The notes: generated by a model from the sequence alone, not told the origin. 7,697 bases of DNA from Burkholderiales bacterium (GCA_006227785.1 SBFU01000470.1:1-7697); one strand, 5' to 3'. Positions 1-6,713 are shown, counted from the stretch's first letter. Program-made: numbers and translations.

Positions 1-1
1 G

Positions 2-220
2 GCGCTGTCCGGGGTCGATTCGCTGCACAGCATCGTGCAGATGCCCAAGGGCATTCCGGTGGCCACCTTTGCCATTGGCGCGGCGGGTGCCGCCAACGCG
101 GCGCTGTTCGCGGTGGCCATGCTGGCCAATGAGGATCCGGCGCTGCGCCGCACGCTGGAGGCCTTCCGCACCGCGCAGACCGAGCTGGCGCGCGGCATGA
201 CGGTTCCACCCGCTCCCTGA
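2..220 (+). CDS. purE: N5-carboxyaminoimidazole ribonucleotide mutase PurE, C-terminal part (5' truncated by window edge)
   Basis: The frame is open from base 2 to the TGA at 218-220 and gives the last 72 residues. It begins [20 protein letters not shown] and continues into an [12 protein letters not shown] stretch. That is the C-terminal signature of class I PurE, where E. coli has a very similar SLLSIVQMPGGIPV...GAANAALLA run. PurE is a cytosolic enzyme that converts N5-CAIR, the product of PurK, to CAIR in de novo purine synthesis. Class I PurE proteins are about 160-170 residues, so a little more than half the protein is missing to the left; its start and promoter cannot be seen. An internal GTG at 35 and ATG at 41 lie inside the conserved core and are not starts. 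The gene runs straight into purK after 8 bp, the usual purEK arrangement. Confidence 0.95.
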   Translation, partial: ALSGVDSLHSIVQMPKGIPVATFAIGAAGAANAALFAVAMLANEDPALRRTLEAFRTAQTELARGMTVPPAP

Positions 221-228
221 GGTCCACC

Positions 229-1461
229 ATGTCCGTCAAGACCTTGTTGCCCGGCGCCCTGTCCGACCGGGGCCAGCAGATGACCCTGGGTGTGATGGGC
301 GGCGGCCAGCTGGGCCGCATGTTCGTGCAGGCCGCGCAGGCCATGGGCTACTTCACGGCGGTGCTCGACCCCGATCCGGCCAGCCCGGCCGGGCTGGTGG
401 CGCACTGGCACATCCAGACCGCTTACGACGATGAGCAGGGTCTGGCGCAACTGATGCAGCGCTGCGACGCCATCACCACCGAGTTCGAGAACGTGCCCGC
501 GCCGGCGCTGGTGACCCTGGGCGCGCACCGGCCTGTGGCTCCGTCGGCGGCCTGCGTGGCCGTGGCGCAGGACCGCATCCAGGAGAAGGCGCACTTTGTG
601 CAGTGCGCGCCGGTCAGCGGGGTGCATCCGGCGCCTTGTGCCGCCATCGAGACGCCCGAACTGCTGGCGGCGGTGCCCGCCGACCTGCTGCCCGGCATCC
701 TGAAGACCGCGCGCCTGGGTTACGACGGCAAAGGCCAGATCCGCGTCAGGGACCGTGCCGAGCTGACCGAGGCCTGGGACAAGCTGGGTCGCGTTCCCTG
801 TGTGCTGGAAAAGCTGATGCCGCTGCAGGGCGAGTGCTCGGTGCTGGTGGCGCGGGGCGCCGATGGCCAGGTGGTCGCCTTTCCGGTTCAGAAGAACACG
901 CACCGCGACGGCATCCTGGCCATCACCGAGGTGCACGAGGCTGCGGTGCCGGCCGACCTGGCGCAGCGCGCCCAGGCCAGCACGGTGGCCATCGCGAACC
1001 ACCTGAACTACGTGGGCGTGCTGTGCGTCGAGTACTTCATCGTCGACAACGGCCAGGGTGGCAGCGACCTGATCGTCAATGAAATGGCGCCGCGCCCGCA
1101 CAACAGCGGCCACTACACGCAGAACGCCTGCGACCTGTCGCAGTTCGAGGCCCAGGTCCGTGCCCTGGCCGGTTTGCCGCTGCCCAGCCCGCGCCAGCAC
1201 AGCCCGGCCATCATGGTCAACCTGCTGGGCGACCTGTGGTTCCAGCCCAACGGCGTGCGCACCCAGGCCAGCGAGCAACCCGTGCCGCCCCCCTGGGCGC
1301 AGGTGCTGGCGCTGCCCGGCACCCATCTGCACCTGTACGGCAAGCTCAGTGCACGCCCGGGTCGCAAGATGGGCCACCTGAACATCACCGGCGCGTCGGT
1401 GGCCCAGGTGCGCGAGACCGCGTCGCAGGTGTTGGTGCTGCTCGGTCTCCCGCCGCTCTGA
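229..1461 (+). CDS. purK: N5-carboxyaminoimidazole ribonucleotide synthase PurK
   Basis: This 410-residue ATP-grasp enzyme turns AIR, ATP and bicarbonate into N5-CAIR, the substrate of PurE. Visible motifs are the N-terminal nucleotide-fold loop GGGQLGRM at residues 24-31, TEFENVP at 84-90, KTARLGYDGKGQ at 159-170 (ATP-grasp lysine and glycine loop), VNEMAPRPHNSGHYT at 283-297 (metal/phosphate site) and GRKMGHLN at 378-385. Together these are diagnostic of PurK. Length is slightly above the family norm because of about 17 extra N-terminal residues before the core. ATG 229 is preferred because GAGG at 219-222, overlapping the purE stop, sits 6 bases upstream and would couple translation to purE. 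ATG 280 (Met18) is a possible shorter start with a weaker G-rich site. No missing catalytic motif or frameshift is seen. Confidence 0.97.
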   Translation: MSVKTLLPGALSDRGQQMTLGVMGGGQLGRMFVQAAQAMGYFTAVLDPDPASPAGLVAHWHIQTAYDDEQGLAQLMQRCDAITTEFENVPAPALVTLGAHRPVAPSAACVAVAQDRIQEKAHFVQCAPVSGVHPAPCAAIETPELLAAVPADLLPGILKTARLGYDGKGQIRVRDRAELTEAWDKLGRVPCVLEKLMPLQGECSVLVARGADGQVVAFPVQKNTHRDGILAITEVHEAAVPADLAQRAQASTVAIANHLNYVGVLCVEYFIVDNGQGGSDLIVNEMAPRPHNSGHYTQNACDLSQFEAQVRALAGLPLPSPRQHSPAIMVNLLGDLWFQPNGVRTQASEQPVPPPWAQVLALPGTHLHLYGKLSARPGRKMGHLNITGASVAQVRETASQVLVLLGLPPL

Positions 1462-1474
1462 AGGTGCACCGCCG

Positions 1475-2485
1475 ATGCCGCTGGTGCTCAACGCAGCCGA
1501 CCCGGTCGCCATCGAGCAGGCCGCGCAGCGGCTGGCCGCCGGCGGGCTGGTGGGCATGCCGACCGAGACGGTCTATGGCCTGGCGGCCGATGCCGGCAAC
1601 GCCAGCGCGGTGCGCGGCATTTTCGAGGCCAAGGGCCGGCCCAGCGACCACCCGCTGATCGTGCACCTGCCGCCCGCCCAGGACGGCGACTGGCGCGTGG
1701 CCGTGGCCCCGTTGACGCGCGAGGTGCCTGACTTTGCCGTCAGGCTGATGGCCGCGTTCTGGCCCGGGCCGCTGACCCTGATCCTGCCGCGCCGGCCCGA
1801 GGTGGCCGCCGTGGCCGCCGGTGGCCAGGACACGATCGGACTTCGCTGCCCTTCGCACCCGGTGGCCCAGGCGCTGCTGTCGGCTGCCCGGTTGCTCGGC
1901 GTGCACGGCGTGGCCGCCCCCAGCGCGAACCGTTTCGGCCGCGTCAGTCCGACCACGGCCGCCCATGTGGCCGAAGAATTCGCCGCCCTCTCCGGTGACG
2001 CCCTGCTGATCCTGGACGGTGGCGCGTGTCCGGTGGGCATCGAGTCGACCATCGTGGATTGCTCGCGTGGCCAGCCGGTATTGCTGCGCCCGGGCATGAT
2101 CACCCCGGTCCAGCTGGCGGCGGCCTGCGGTCTGCCGGTCCGCGAGCGCGACGACGCGGCGCCGCGCGCCTCCGGCACCCTGGAGTCTCACTATGCCCCG
2201 TCGGTGCCGGTGCGTCTGATGGATGCCAAGCCCCTGCAGGCGGCGCTGGACGTGCTGGGCGCCGATGCCCGACACATCGCGGTCTATGCGCGCGCGCCGT
2301 TGAAGACCGCCCGTGGCGTGATGCTGCGCCGCATGCCCGACGACCCGGCTCTGGCCGCGCAGGAGCTGTTTGCCGTGCTGCGTGAACTGGACACCAGCGG
2401 GGTGCGGCTGATCTGGGTTGAAACCCCGCCCGGGGGCGAAGCCTGGGACGGCGTGCGCGACCGACTGCAGCGCGCCGCGGCCTGA
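1475..2485 (+). CDS. tsaC: threonylcarbamoyl-AMP synthase, long Sua5-type (YrdC domain plus Sua5 domain)
   Basis: This 336-residue cytosolic protein is predicted to make threonylcarbamoyl-AMP from threonine, bicarbonate and ATP. TsaB, TsaD and TsaE then use it to place t6A at position 37 of ANN-decoding tRNAs. The YrdC domain fills about residues 10-215, with MPTETVYGLA at 28-37, KGRP at 53-56, GIESTIVD at 188-195 and LLRPG at 203-207. SHYAP from residue 238 marks the linker into a C-terminal Sua5 domain of about 100 residues. E. coli TsaC is only about 190 residues, so this is the two-domain Sua5 form; sua5 would be an equally fair symbol. AAGGTG just after the purK stop gives a good ribosome-binding site about 8 bases before ATG 1475, suggesting cotranscription with purEK. 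The gene ends 17 bp from the convergent transporter gene, and no clear terminator lies between them. Confidence 0.93.
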   Translation: MPLVLNAADPVAIEQAAQRLAAGGLVGMPTETVYGLAADAGNASAVRGIFEAKGRPSDHPLIVHLPPAQDGDWRVAVAPLTREVPDFAVRLMAAFWPGPLTLILPRRPEVAAVAAGGQDTIGLRCPSHPVAQALLSAARLLGVHGVAAPSANRFGRVSPTTAAHVAEEFAALSGDALLILDGGACPVGIESTIVDCSRGQPVLLRPGMITPVQLAAACGLPVRERDDAAPRASGTLESHYAPSVPVRLMDAKPLQAALDVLGADARHIAVYARAPLKTARGVMLRRMPDDPALAAQELFAVLRELDTSGVRLIWVETPPGGEAWDGVRDRLQRAAA

Positions 2486-2502
2486 GCGGCCTGCCCCATA
2501 CT

Positions 2503-2766
2503 TCAGCTGCGCGGGTGGTAGCGCAGCTTCATCACCAGGATGCTGCTGGCCAAGGCCAGTGTGATCACATTGGCCACCACCACCGGCCAGGCCGAGATCA
2601 TCCAGCCGTAGACCAGCCACAGGGCGATGCCCAGCGTGAAGCTGCTGTACATGCCCAGGGAAATGCCCGAGACATCGCGCGTGCGGAAGGTGTGCAGGGC
2701 CTGGGGCAGGAAGCTCAGCGTGGTCAGGCTGGCGGCGAGGTAGCCGATGGTGTCTTGCAGTGCCAT
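2503..2766 (-). CDS. SemiSWEET family transporter (PQ-loop/MtN3-like, three-helix sugar transporter)
   Basis: An 87-residue integral membrane protein with three hydrophobic segments at about 5-25, 36-54 and 59-80. Helix 1 ends in the Pro-Gln motif (P21-Q22 in SFLPQ). It is followed by TRDVSGISLGMY, the conserved turn into helix 2, and by LGIALWLVYG. W50 and N66 are spaced like the sugar-pocket Trp and Asn that I recall from Leptospira SemiSWEET (W48, N64). The C-terminal ILVMKLRY is also typical. Such proteins dimerise in the inner membrane to form a six-helix uniporter for small sugars; the substrate here cannot be read from sequence. ATG 2766 is chosen because it gives the normal family length. 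A TTG at 2790 would add eight residues without a better ribosome-binding site; neither start has a clear Shine-Dalgarno. The gene follows dacB in the same direction after 81 bp and may be read from the dacB promoter. Confidence 0.88.
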   Translation of the reverse strand: MALQDTIGYLAASLTTLSFLPQALHTFRTRDVSGISLGMYSSFTLGIALWLVYGWMISAWPVVVANVITLALASSILVMKLRYHPRS

Positions 2767-2847
2767 GGTGGAGCGGTATGAAGGCGCCAAGGGGGTCGCC
2801 CGTGCCGCATTGTCCCGGAATTGGCCGTGCCGCGCTGGCCTGGGCTC

Positions 2848-4374
2848 TCAGTTCGGCAGCGCCGCCACCCAGTCGATCAGGGCGTCAATGGCGGGGCGGG
2901 CCGCCGGCGCCTGCTCGTGGTTCACGAAGGCCACCACCGCATAGCGGGTGCCACCGACGGCCTGCACGTAGCCGGCCACTCCGATCACGTCGCGCAGGGT
3001 CCCGGTCTTCAGCCAGGCATGGCCGCGGGCCTGGCTGCCCGGTGCGCGGGCGTAACGGGCTGCCGTGCCATTGACGCCAGCCAGCGACAGCGACTGCACG
3101 AACTGGTCGCCGCGCGGGTGGGCGGCGGCGTGGCGCAGCAGCGCACCCAGCGCGTCCGGGGTGACGCGTTCGACGCGCGAGAGGCCGGCGCCGTTCTCCA
3201 TCACGGGCACTTCGTGGCGAATGCCCAGGGTGCGGCGCCACCAGGCACCGACCACCTCGCGCGCGTGCTCGAATCGGGCACTGCGAACCGGCTTGAGGCG
3301 GTCCGCCAGGCGGCTTTCGGTCATCACCTGGGTTGGCGTGAGGCGGCCCAGGGTCAGGAAGACCTGCTGGGCCATCACGTTGTTGCTCCACTGGTTGACG
3401 TCGGTGATGATGTCCGAGAGGGGCAGCGACTGGGCCTCGTGCAGCAGGAAGGTGCCAGGTGGTGTCAGACCCTGGCGCACCTGGCCGGTGATCGACCCGC
3501 CGGTGGCCCGCCACATCCCCTCCATGGCGCGGGCCGCGTAACTGTCCGGATCCTGGTAGGCCACCGGCCACTCGCGCTCGCCGCAGCTCTGGGGGAACCG
3601 GCCCTCGAAGCGGATGCGGTCAGGGTCGTCGAAACGGGCCCGCAGGGCGCCGCGCCAGTCGCTGCAGGCCATGCGGGCCAGCGGTACGGTGCTGTCGACG
3701 GCCAGTCCCTCCATGGGCGGCTCGCTGCGCACGTGGGCCACCCGCTTGCGCAGATCCGGGGTGAAGTGCAGCACCACCGACTTGAAATTCACCAGCAGGG
3801 CTTCCGGCGCCGCGTTGTAAGGCCGAAGGGCCTCGCCATCGAAGGCGCCCGGATCGTGCGGCGGCAGTTCGAACGCGCTCTGGTCCAGCACCATGTCGCC
3901 CAGGATCACGCGAACACCCCTGTCCTGCAGGCGGATGAAGGCCTCCTGCAGGCGCTCGAGCACCAGTTTGGGATCGCCGCCGCCGCGCACGTACAGGTTG
4001 CCGCGCAACACCCCTTCGTTCACCTCGCCGTCGGTGCGGAACTCGGTGTTCCAGGTGTAGTCCGGCCCCAGCAGGTCCAGGGCGGCGTAGGTGGTCACCA
4101 GCTTCATGACCGAGGCCGGGTTGACCGCGGCCTCGGCCCGGTGGCGCAAACGCTCGACGGCCGGTCCGTCGGCCGCCACCACCAGTGCGGACATCGATGC
4201 CGCGGGCAGCCCGGCTCTCTGGAGGGCCGAACCCACCGCCGGAGGAAGACCGTCGGTGGCCGACAATGCCAGTGCCGGCACAGCCATGGCCAGACCGCCC
4301 AGCAGGCGGGCCAGCCAGCGCTGGCCGCGTGCAGACCGCAGCGCGCGCAGAGGGGCGGAAGGCTTTTCCGTCAT
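2848..4374 (-). CDS. dacB: D-alanyl-D-alanine carboxypeptidase/endopeptidase, PBP4 type (peptidase S13)
   Basis: A 508-residue penicillin-binding protein that trims or cleaves peptidoglycan peptide cross-links in the periplasm. The three active-site motifs are present: SVMK at residues 88-91 (nucleophile Ser88, Lys91), SNN at 330-332 and KTG at 456-458. ENGAGLSR at 393-400 is a further S13 signature. The roughly 240 residues between the first two motifs match the large inserted domains that set PBP4 apart from other low-mass PBPs. Residues 1-39 look like a Sec signal peptide: an arginine-rich start, the hydrophobic run LLGGLAMAVPALALSA, then cleavage near Ala36 or Ala39. The start is uncertain: ATG 4374 (MTEK) is used, while ATG 4383 (MGSMTEK) would add three residues, and neither has a convincing ribosome-binding site. 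The gene diverges from tsaB. PBP4 enzymes are usually non-essential and act in peptidoglycan remodelling. Confidence 0.95.
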   Translation of the reverse strand: MTEKPSAPLRALRSARGQRWLARLLGGLAMAVPALALSATDGLPPAVGSALQRAGLPAASMSALVVAADGPAVERLRHRAEAAVNPASVMKLVTTYAALDLLGPDYTWNTEFRTDGEVNEGVLRGNLYVRGGGDPKLVLERLQEAFIRLQDRGVRVILGDMVLDQSAFELPPHDPGAFDGEALRPYNAAPEALLVNFKSVVLHFTPDLRKRVAHVRSEPPMEGLAVDSTVPLARMACSDWRGALRARFDDPDRIRFEGRFPQSCGEREWPVAYQDPDSYAARAMEGMWRATGGSITGQVRQGLTPPGTFLLHEAQSLPLSDIITDVNQWSNNVMAQQVFLTLGRLTPTQVMTESRLADRLKPVRSARFEHAREVVGAWWRRTLGIRHEVPVMENGAGLSRVERVTPDALGALLRHAAAHPRGDQFVQSLSLAGVNGTAARYARAPGSQARGHAWLKTGTLRDVIGVAGYVQAVGGTRYAVVAFVNHEQAPAARPAIDALIDWVAALPN

Positions 4375-4440
4375 GGAGCCCATTATGGCCAGCGTGAACG
4401 TGGCCGTTGCGCCCAGGAGTGCCCGGCGGTCGAGCTGTCC

Positions 4441-4446
4441 GATAAT
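4441..4446 (+). promoter_or_regulatory. candidate -10 element for tsaB in the dacB/tsaB divergent region
   Basis: GATAAT matches the sigma-70 -10 consensus at five of six positions and is one of the few AT-rich spots in a very GC-rich region. Its 3' end lies only six bases before ATG 4453, so transcription would be expected to start about at the A of the start codon, giving a leaderless tsaB message. This fits the absence of any Shine-Dalgarno before that ATG. No good -35 hexamer is found at 16-18 bp spacing. Read on the other strand, the overlapping GATTAT (4447-4442) matches four of six and could serve dacB, about 60 bases before its start. The call rests on eye matching only. Confidence 0.3.
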
Positions 4447-4452
4447 CGATGC

Positions 4453-5238
4453 ATGACGTCCCCTGTGCTGCCGGCCGACCGCGCCGGCGCGACCTCGCCT
4501 CGCTTCCTGGCCATCGAAACCAGCACCGACCGCATGAGTGTGGCCGTGGGCAGTGGCCAGCCCGGCGAACCGGTCTGGACACAGGCCGGCGCGGGCGGGG
4601 CGCAGGCCTCGACCGATCTGCTGCCTGCGGTGCAGCAACTGCTCAATGAGGCCGGATGGCCGCTGCGGTCACTGGATGCGGTGGTGTTCGGGCGTGGCCC
4701 GGGTGCCTTCACCGGGCTGCGCACCGCTTGCGCGGTGGCCCAGGGCCTGGCCTATGGCGCCCGTTTGCCGGTGCTGCCGGTTGACACCCTGCTGGTGCTG
4801 GCCGAGCAGGCCCGGCAACAGCAGCTGGCCAATGGCCAGGCCGAACCCCGGCTGGTGGTGTCCCTGCTTGACGCCCGGATGGACGAAATCTATGTCGCAC
4901 CCTATGCCCGCACGGGGACGACCTGGTCGCCGCTGGACGCAGCCCGTCTGTGCCGGCCCGAGGCGCTGGCCGACCACCTGATGCGCTGGTGGCCATCGGG
5001 CGGGGGCGGGCTGCTGGCGGGCAACGTGTTCGAGGTGTACGGCGAGCGTCTGGCCGCGCTGCCATCGGCGCGCTGCCATGCGCTGCCCGAGGCCGGCGCC
5101 TTGCTGCGCCTGGCGCCGGCGTTCATGGCTGCCGGTGCCGCCGTGGTTGCCCATGAGGCCCAGCCTCTGTACGTGCGCGACAAGGTGGCCAGGACCACCG
5201 AAGAGCGCGAGGGCCCTGCGCCCCGCATGGCCCTTTGA
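4453..5238 (+). CDS. tsaB: tRNA threonylcarbamoyladenosine biosynthesis protein TsaB
   Basis: A 261-residue ASKHA-fold protein, catalytically inactive in this family, that forms the TsaB-TsaD heterodimer. With TsaE this transfers the threonylcarbamoyl group to tRNA. Evidence is the N-terminal FLAIETSTDRMSVAV (residues 18-32), the diagnostic GRGPGAFTGLR at 80-90 followed by TACAVAQGLAYG, and LLDARMDEIYVAPY at 138-151, which parallels the DARMGEVYWAEY region of E. coli TsaB. E. coli TsaB is about 231 residues; the extra length is at the N-terminus (about 16 residues) and in loops. ATG 4453 is the only sensible start: it gives a short leader before the core, although no Shine-Dalgarno precedes it. 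The reading frame stays open far upstream, but that stretch is antisense to dacB and is not coding. rimI follows after 16 bp, a common tsaB-rimI pairing. TsaC is encoded about 2 kb to the left. Confidence 0.95.
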   Translation: MTSPVLPADRAGATSPRFLAIETSTDRMSVAVGSGQPGEPVWTQAGAGGAQASTDLLPAVQQLLNEAGWPLRSLDAVVFGRGPGAFTGLRTACAVAQGLAYGARLPVLPVDTLLVLAEQARQQQLANGQAEPRLVVSLLDARMDEIYVAPYARTGTTWSPLDAARLCRPEALADHLMRWWPSGGGGLLAGNVFEVYGERLAALPSARCHALPEAGALLRLAPAFMAAGAAVVAHEAQPLYVRDKVARTTEEREGPAPRMAL

Positions 5239-5254
5239 GCAAGGCGGCACCGGG

Positions 5255-5842
5255 ATGAACGCGCGCACCGCTGACGAGACAACCGACACGGGCGGCCTGT
5301 GGCCCGTGCCCCCCGCCTTGCCGGCCGAACGCCGAGTGGCCTTTGTTCCCATGACCGAGGCCGATCTGGACCTGGTCTGCGAGATGGAAAAGCGCGCCTA
5401 TGCCCACCCCTGGTCGGTGCGCCACTTCCGGGATTCGTTGGCGGCCGGGCACCCGGTCGTGCTGCTGCTGGGCGAAGCCCGCCCCGGGGAAGTGAGCGTG
5501 TCACATCAGGATGGGCGGGTGCTGCTGGGCTACATGGTGGCCATGCGCGGTGTCGACGAGGTGCACCTGCTGAACATCACCGTCTCGCCCGATCACCGGC
5601 GACAGGGCTGGGGGCGCTTTCTGCTGGACGCGCTGGTGCTCTGGTCGCGCGGGCAGGGCGCGCACTGCCTGTGGCTGGAGGTGCGCGAGAGCAACGCCCC
5701 GGCGCGTGCCCTGTACACGCGCTACGGTTTCCATCAGGTCGGCCTGCGCAAGGGCTATTACCCCGACGGCCCGCGTGACCGCGAAAACGCCATCGTCATG
5801 AGTCTGCTGCTGGACCGGCCCGCTCCCGGGAATGTGTCATGA
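5255..5842 (+). CDS. rimI: ribosomal protein bS18 alanine N-acetyltransferase RimI (GNAT family)
   Basis: A 195-residue GNAT acetyltransferase. By family it transfers acetyl from acetyl-CoA to the N-terminal alanine of ribosomal protein bS18. The core aligns well with E. coli RimI: DEVHLLNITVSPDHRRQGWG (101-120) contains the acetyl-CoA pyrophosphate-binding loop RRQGWG, WLEVRESNAPARALYTRYGF (140-159) contains Glu142 and Tyr154, and GYYP is at 167-170. Glu142 and Tyr154 have the same 12-residue spacing as E. coli Glu103 and Tyr115, which are reported as catalytic. A poorly conserved N-terminal extension of about 28 residues precedes the GNAT fold, and there is an insertion of about ten residues around 74-86 (EARPGEVSVSHQD). 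ATG 5255 has AAGG at 5241-5244 as a plausible ribosome-binding site. The stop overlaps the start of the next gene as ATGA, implying translational coupling. RimI-like enzymes can have wider targets, so substrate specificity is inferred. Confidence 0.93.
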   Translation: MNARTADETTDTGGLWPVPPALPAERRVAFVPMTEADLDLVCEMEKRAYAHPWSVRHFRDSLAAGHPVVLLLGEARPGEVSVSHQDGRVLLGYMVAMRGVDEVHLLNITVSPDHRRQGWGRFLLDALVLWSRGQGAHCLWLEVRESNAPARALYTRYGFHQVGLRKGYYPDGPRDRENAIVMSLLLDRPAPGNVS

Positions 5843-6705
5843 GTGACGGGCGTTCTTTCGTGGCCGATCTGGACGCCCGCCAGCGCGCGATGCTGGCCGA
5901 AATGGGCGTGCGGGTCTGGGCGCCCAAGGCGGTGGCGCCTGTCGAGCCTGCCGACCTGGGCGAACGTGCCCAACCGGCTGCGAGCGAGGACCCAGCCCAT
6001 GCCGCTGCCCGGCCCGAGCCGGTTCGCGTGGCGCCACCGGTCCAGCCTGCGCCGGTGGCCCCGGCACCGGCACGGCCATCCGTGACCGTCCCCGCAGTCG
6101 ACGTGGCGCTGCGCCCCCAGGGCATCGACCAGATGGACTGGGACGGCCTGCGGGCGGCTGTGGCCGGCTGCCAGGCCTGCGCACTGCACCGCGGCCGGAC
6201 CAACACCGTGTTCGGCACCGGCGACGTGTCGGCCGACTGGATGGTGGTGGGCGAGGCGCCCGGCGAGAACGAGGACCTGCAGGGCGAGCCTTTTGTCGGT
6301 GCGGCCGGCCAGTTGCTGGACCGCATGCTGCAGGCGGTGGGTCGCAGCCGGCAGGGCCAGGGCGCGCAGGGGGTCTACATCGCGAACGTGCTCAAGTGCC
6401 GTCCGCCGGCCAACCGCAACCCGCAGCCGCCCGAAATCGCGCAATGCGAGCCCTTCCTGGTTCGCCAGGTGGCGATGCTCAGGCCCCGGCTGATCCTGGC
6501 CATGGGCCGCTTTGCGGTACAGACCCTGCTGGGCAGCACCGAACCCATCGGCCGCCTGCGCGGCACCGTTCACCATTACCAGGGCGTTCCGGTGGTGGTG
6601 ACCTACCACCCGGCCTACCTGTTGCGCAATCCGATCGACAAGCGCAAGGCCTGGGCCGACCTGTGCCTGGCGATGGATATCGGGGGCACCCCCCTGCGCC
6701 GCTGA
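5839..6705 (+). CDS. family 4 (iron-sulfur) uracil-DNA glycosylase with N-terminal HolD/psi-like peptide
   Basis: A 288-residue protein predicted to remove uracil from DNA. The catalytic domain spans about 97-280. It has four cysteines spaced for a 4Fe-4S cluster (C111, C114, C187, C203), the family 4 active-site motif GEAPGENEDLQGEPFVG at 138-154, and TYHPAYLLRNP at 255-265 with His257. GEAPG followed by E-D separates it from family 5 enzymes. Databases often label these proteins as related to phage SPO1 DNA polymerase. Residues about 28-90 are a low-complexity Pro/Ala/Val-rich linker with no recognisable fold. Ahead of it, residues 14-27 (RQRAMLAEMGVRVW) resemble the N-terminal clamp-loader-binding peptide of E. 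coli HolD, discussed in the findings. ATG 5839 overlaps the rimI stop by four bases, and GGGA at 5828-5831 is a fair ribosome-binding site. Enzyme class is firm; the role of the N-terminus is inference. Confidence 0.93.
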   Translation: MSDGRSFVADLDARQRAMLAEMGVRVWAPKAVAPVEPADLGERAQPAASEDPAHAAARPEPVRVAPPVQPAPVAPAPARPSVTVPAVDVALRPQGIDQMDWDGLRAAVAGCQACALHRGRTNTVFGTGDVSADWMVVGEAPGENEDLQGEPFVGAAGQLLDRMLQAVGRSRQGQGAQGVYIANVLKCRPPANRNPQPPEIAQCEPFLVRQVAMLRPRLILAMGRFAVQTLLGSTEPIGRLRGTVHHYQGVPVVVTYHPAYLLRNPIDKRKAWADLCLAMDIGGTPLRR

Positions 6706-6713
6706 CGCGGCTT

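Noticed and set aside
2486..2502. Possible bidirectional terminator between tsaC and the SemiSWEET gene
   Set aside because: Only 17 bp separate the stops. The GGCC repeats around 2480-2491 give at best a four-base stem, with no T-run on either side.
1385..2620. A - strand 411-codon open frame across tsaC
   Set aside because: It is antisense to a clearly conserved tsaC and overlaps the SemiSWEET gene. Its composition is low-complexity and Gly/Arg/His/Gln-rich, with no motif.
2767..2790. Longer SemiSWEET start at TTG 2790
   Set aside because: It adds eight residues not expected for the family and has no better ribosome-binding site than ATG 2766.
4384..4446. A Tat-like DRRALLGATATFTLAIMG stretch in the dacB frame upstream of the chosen start
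   Set aside because: There is no ATG, GTG or TTG start close upstream in that frame. Extending further runs antisense into tsaB, while a good Sec-type signal peptide already follows Met 4374.
2821..4452. A + strand frame open for 544 codons and continuous with tsaB, suggesting a giant 805-residue fusion protein
   Set aside because: It is exactly antisense to dacB, which has all three PBP motifs and a signal peptide. The translated product is His/Gln/Gly/Arg-rich with no recognisable domain. Long antisense frames are expected under strong third-position GC bias.
5758..6609. A - strand 283-codon open frame opposite the glycosylase gene
   Set aside because: It is antisense to a gene with intact Fe-S cysteines and catalytic motifs. 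The product is His/Gly/Arg-rich shadow sequence.
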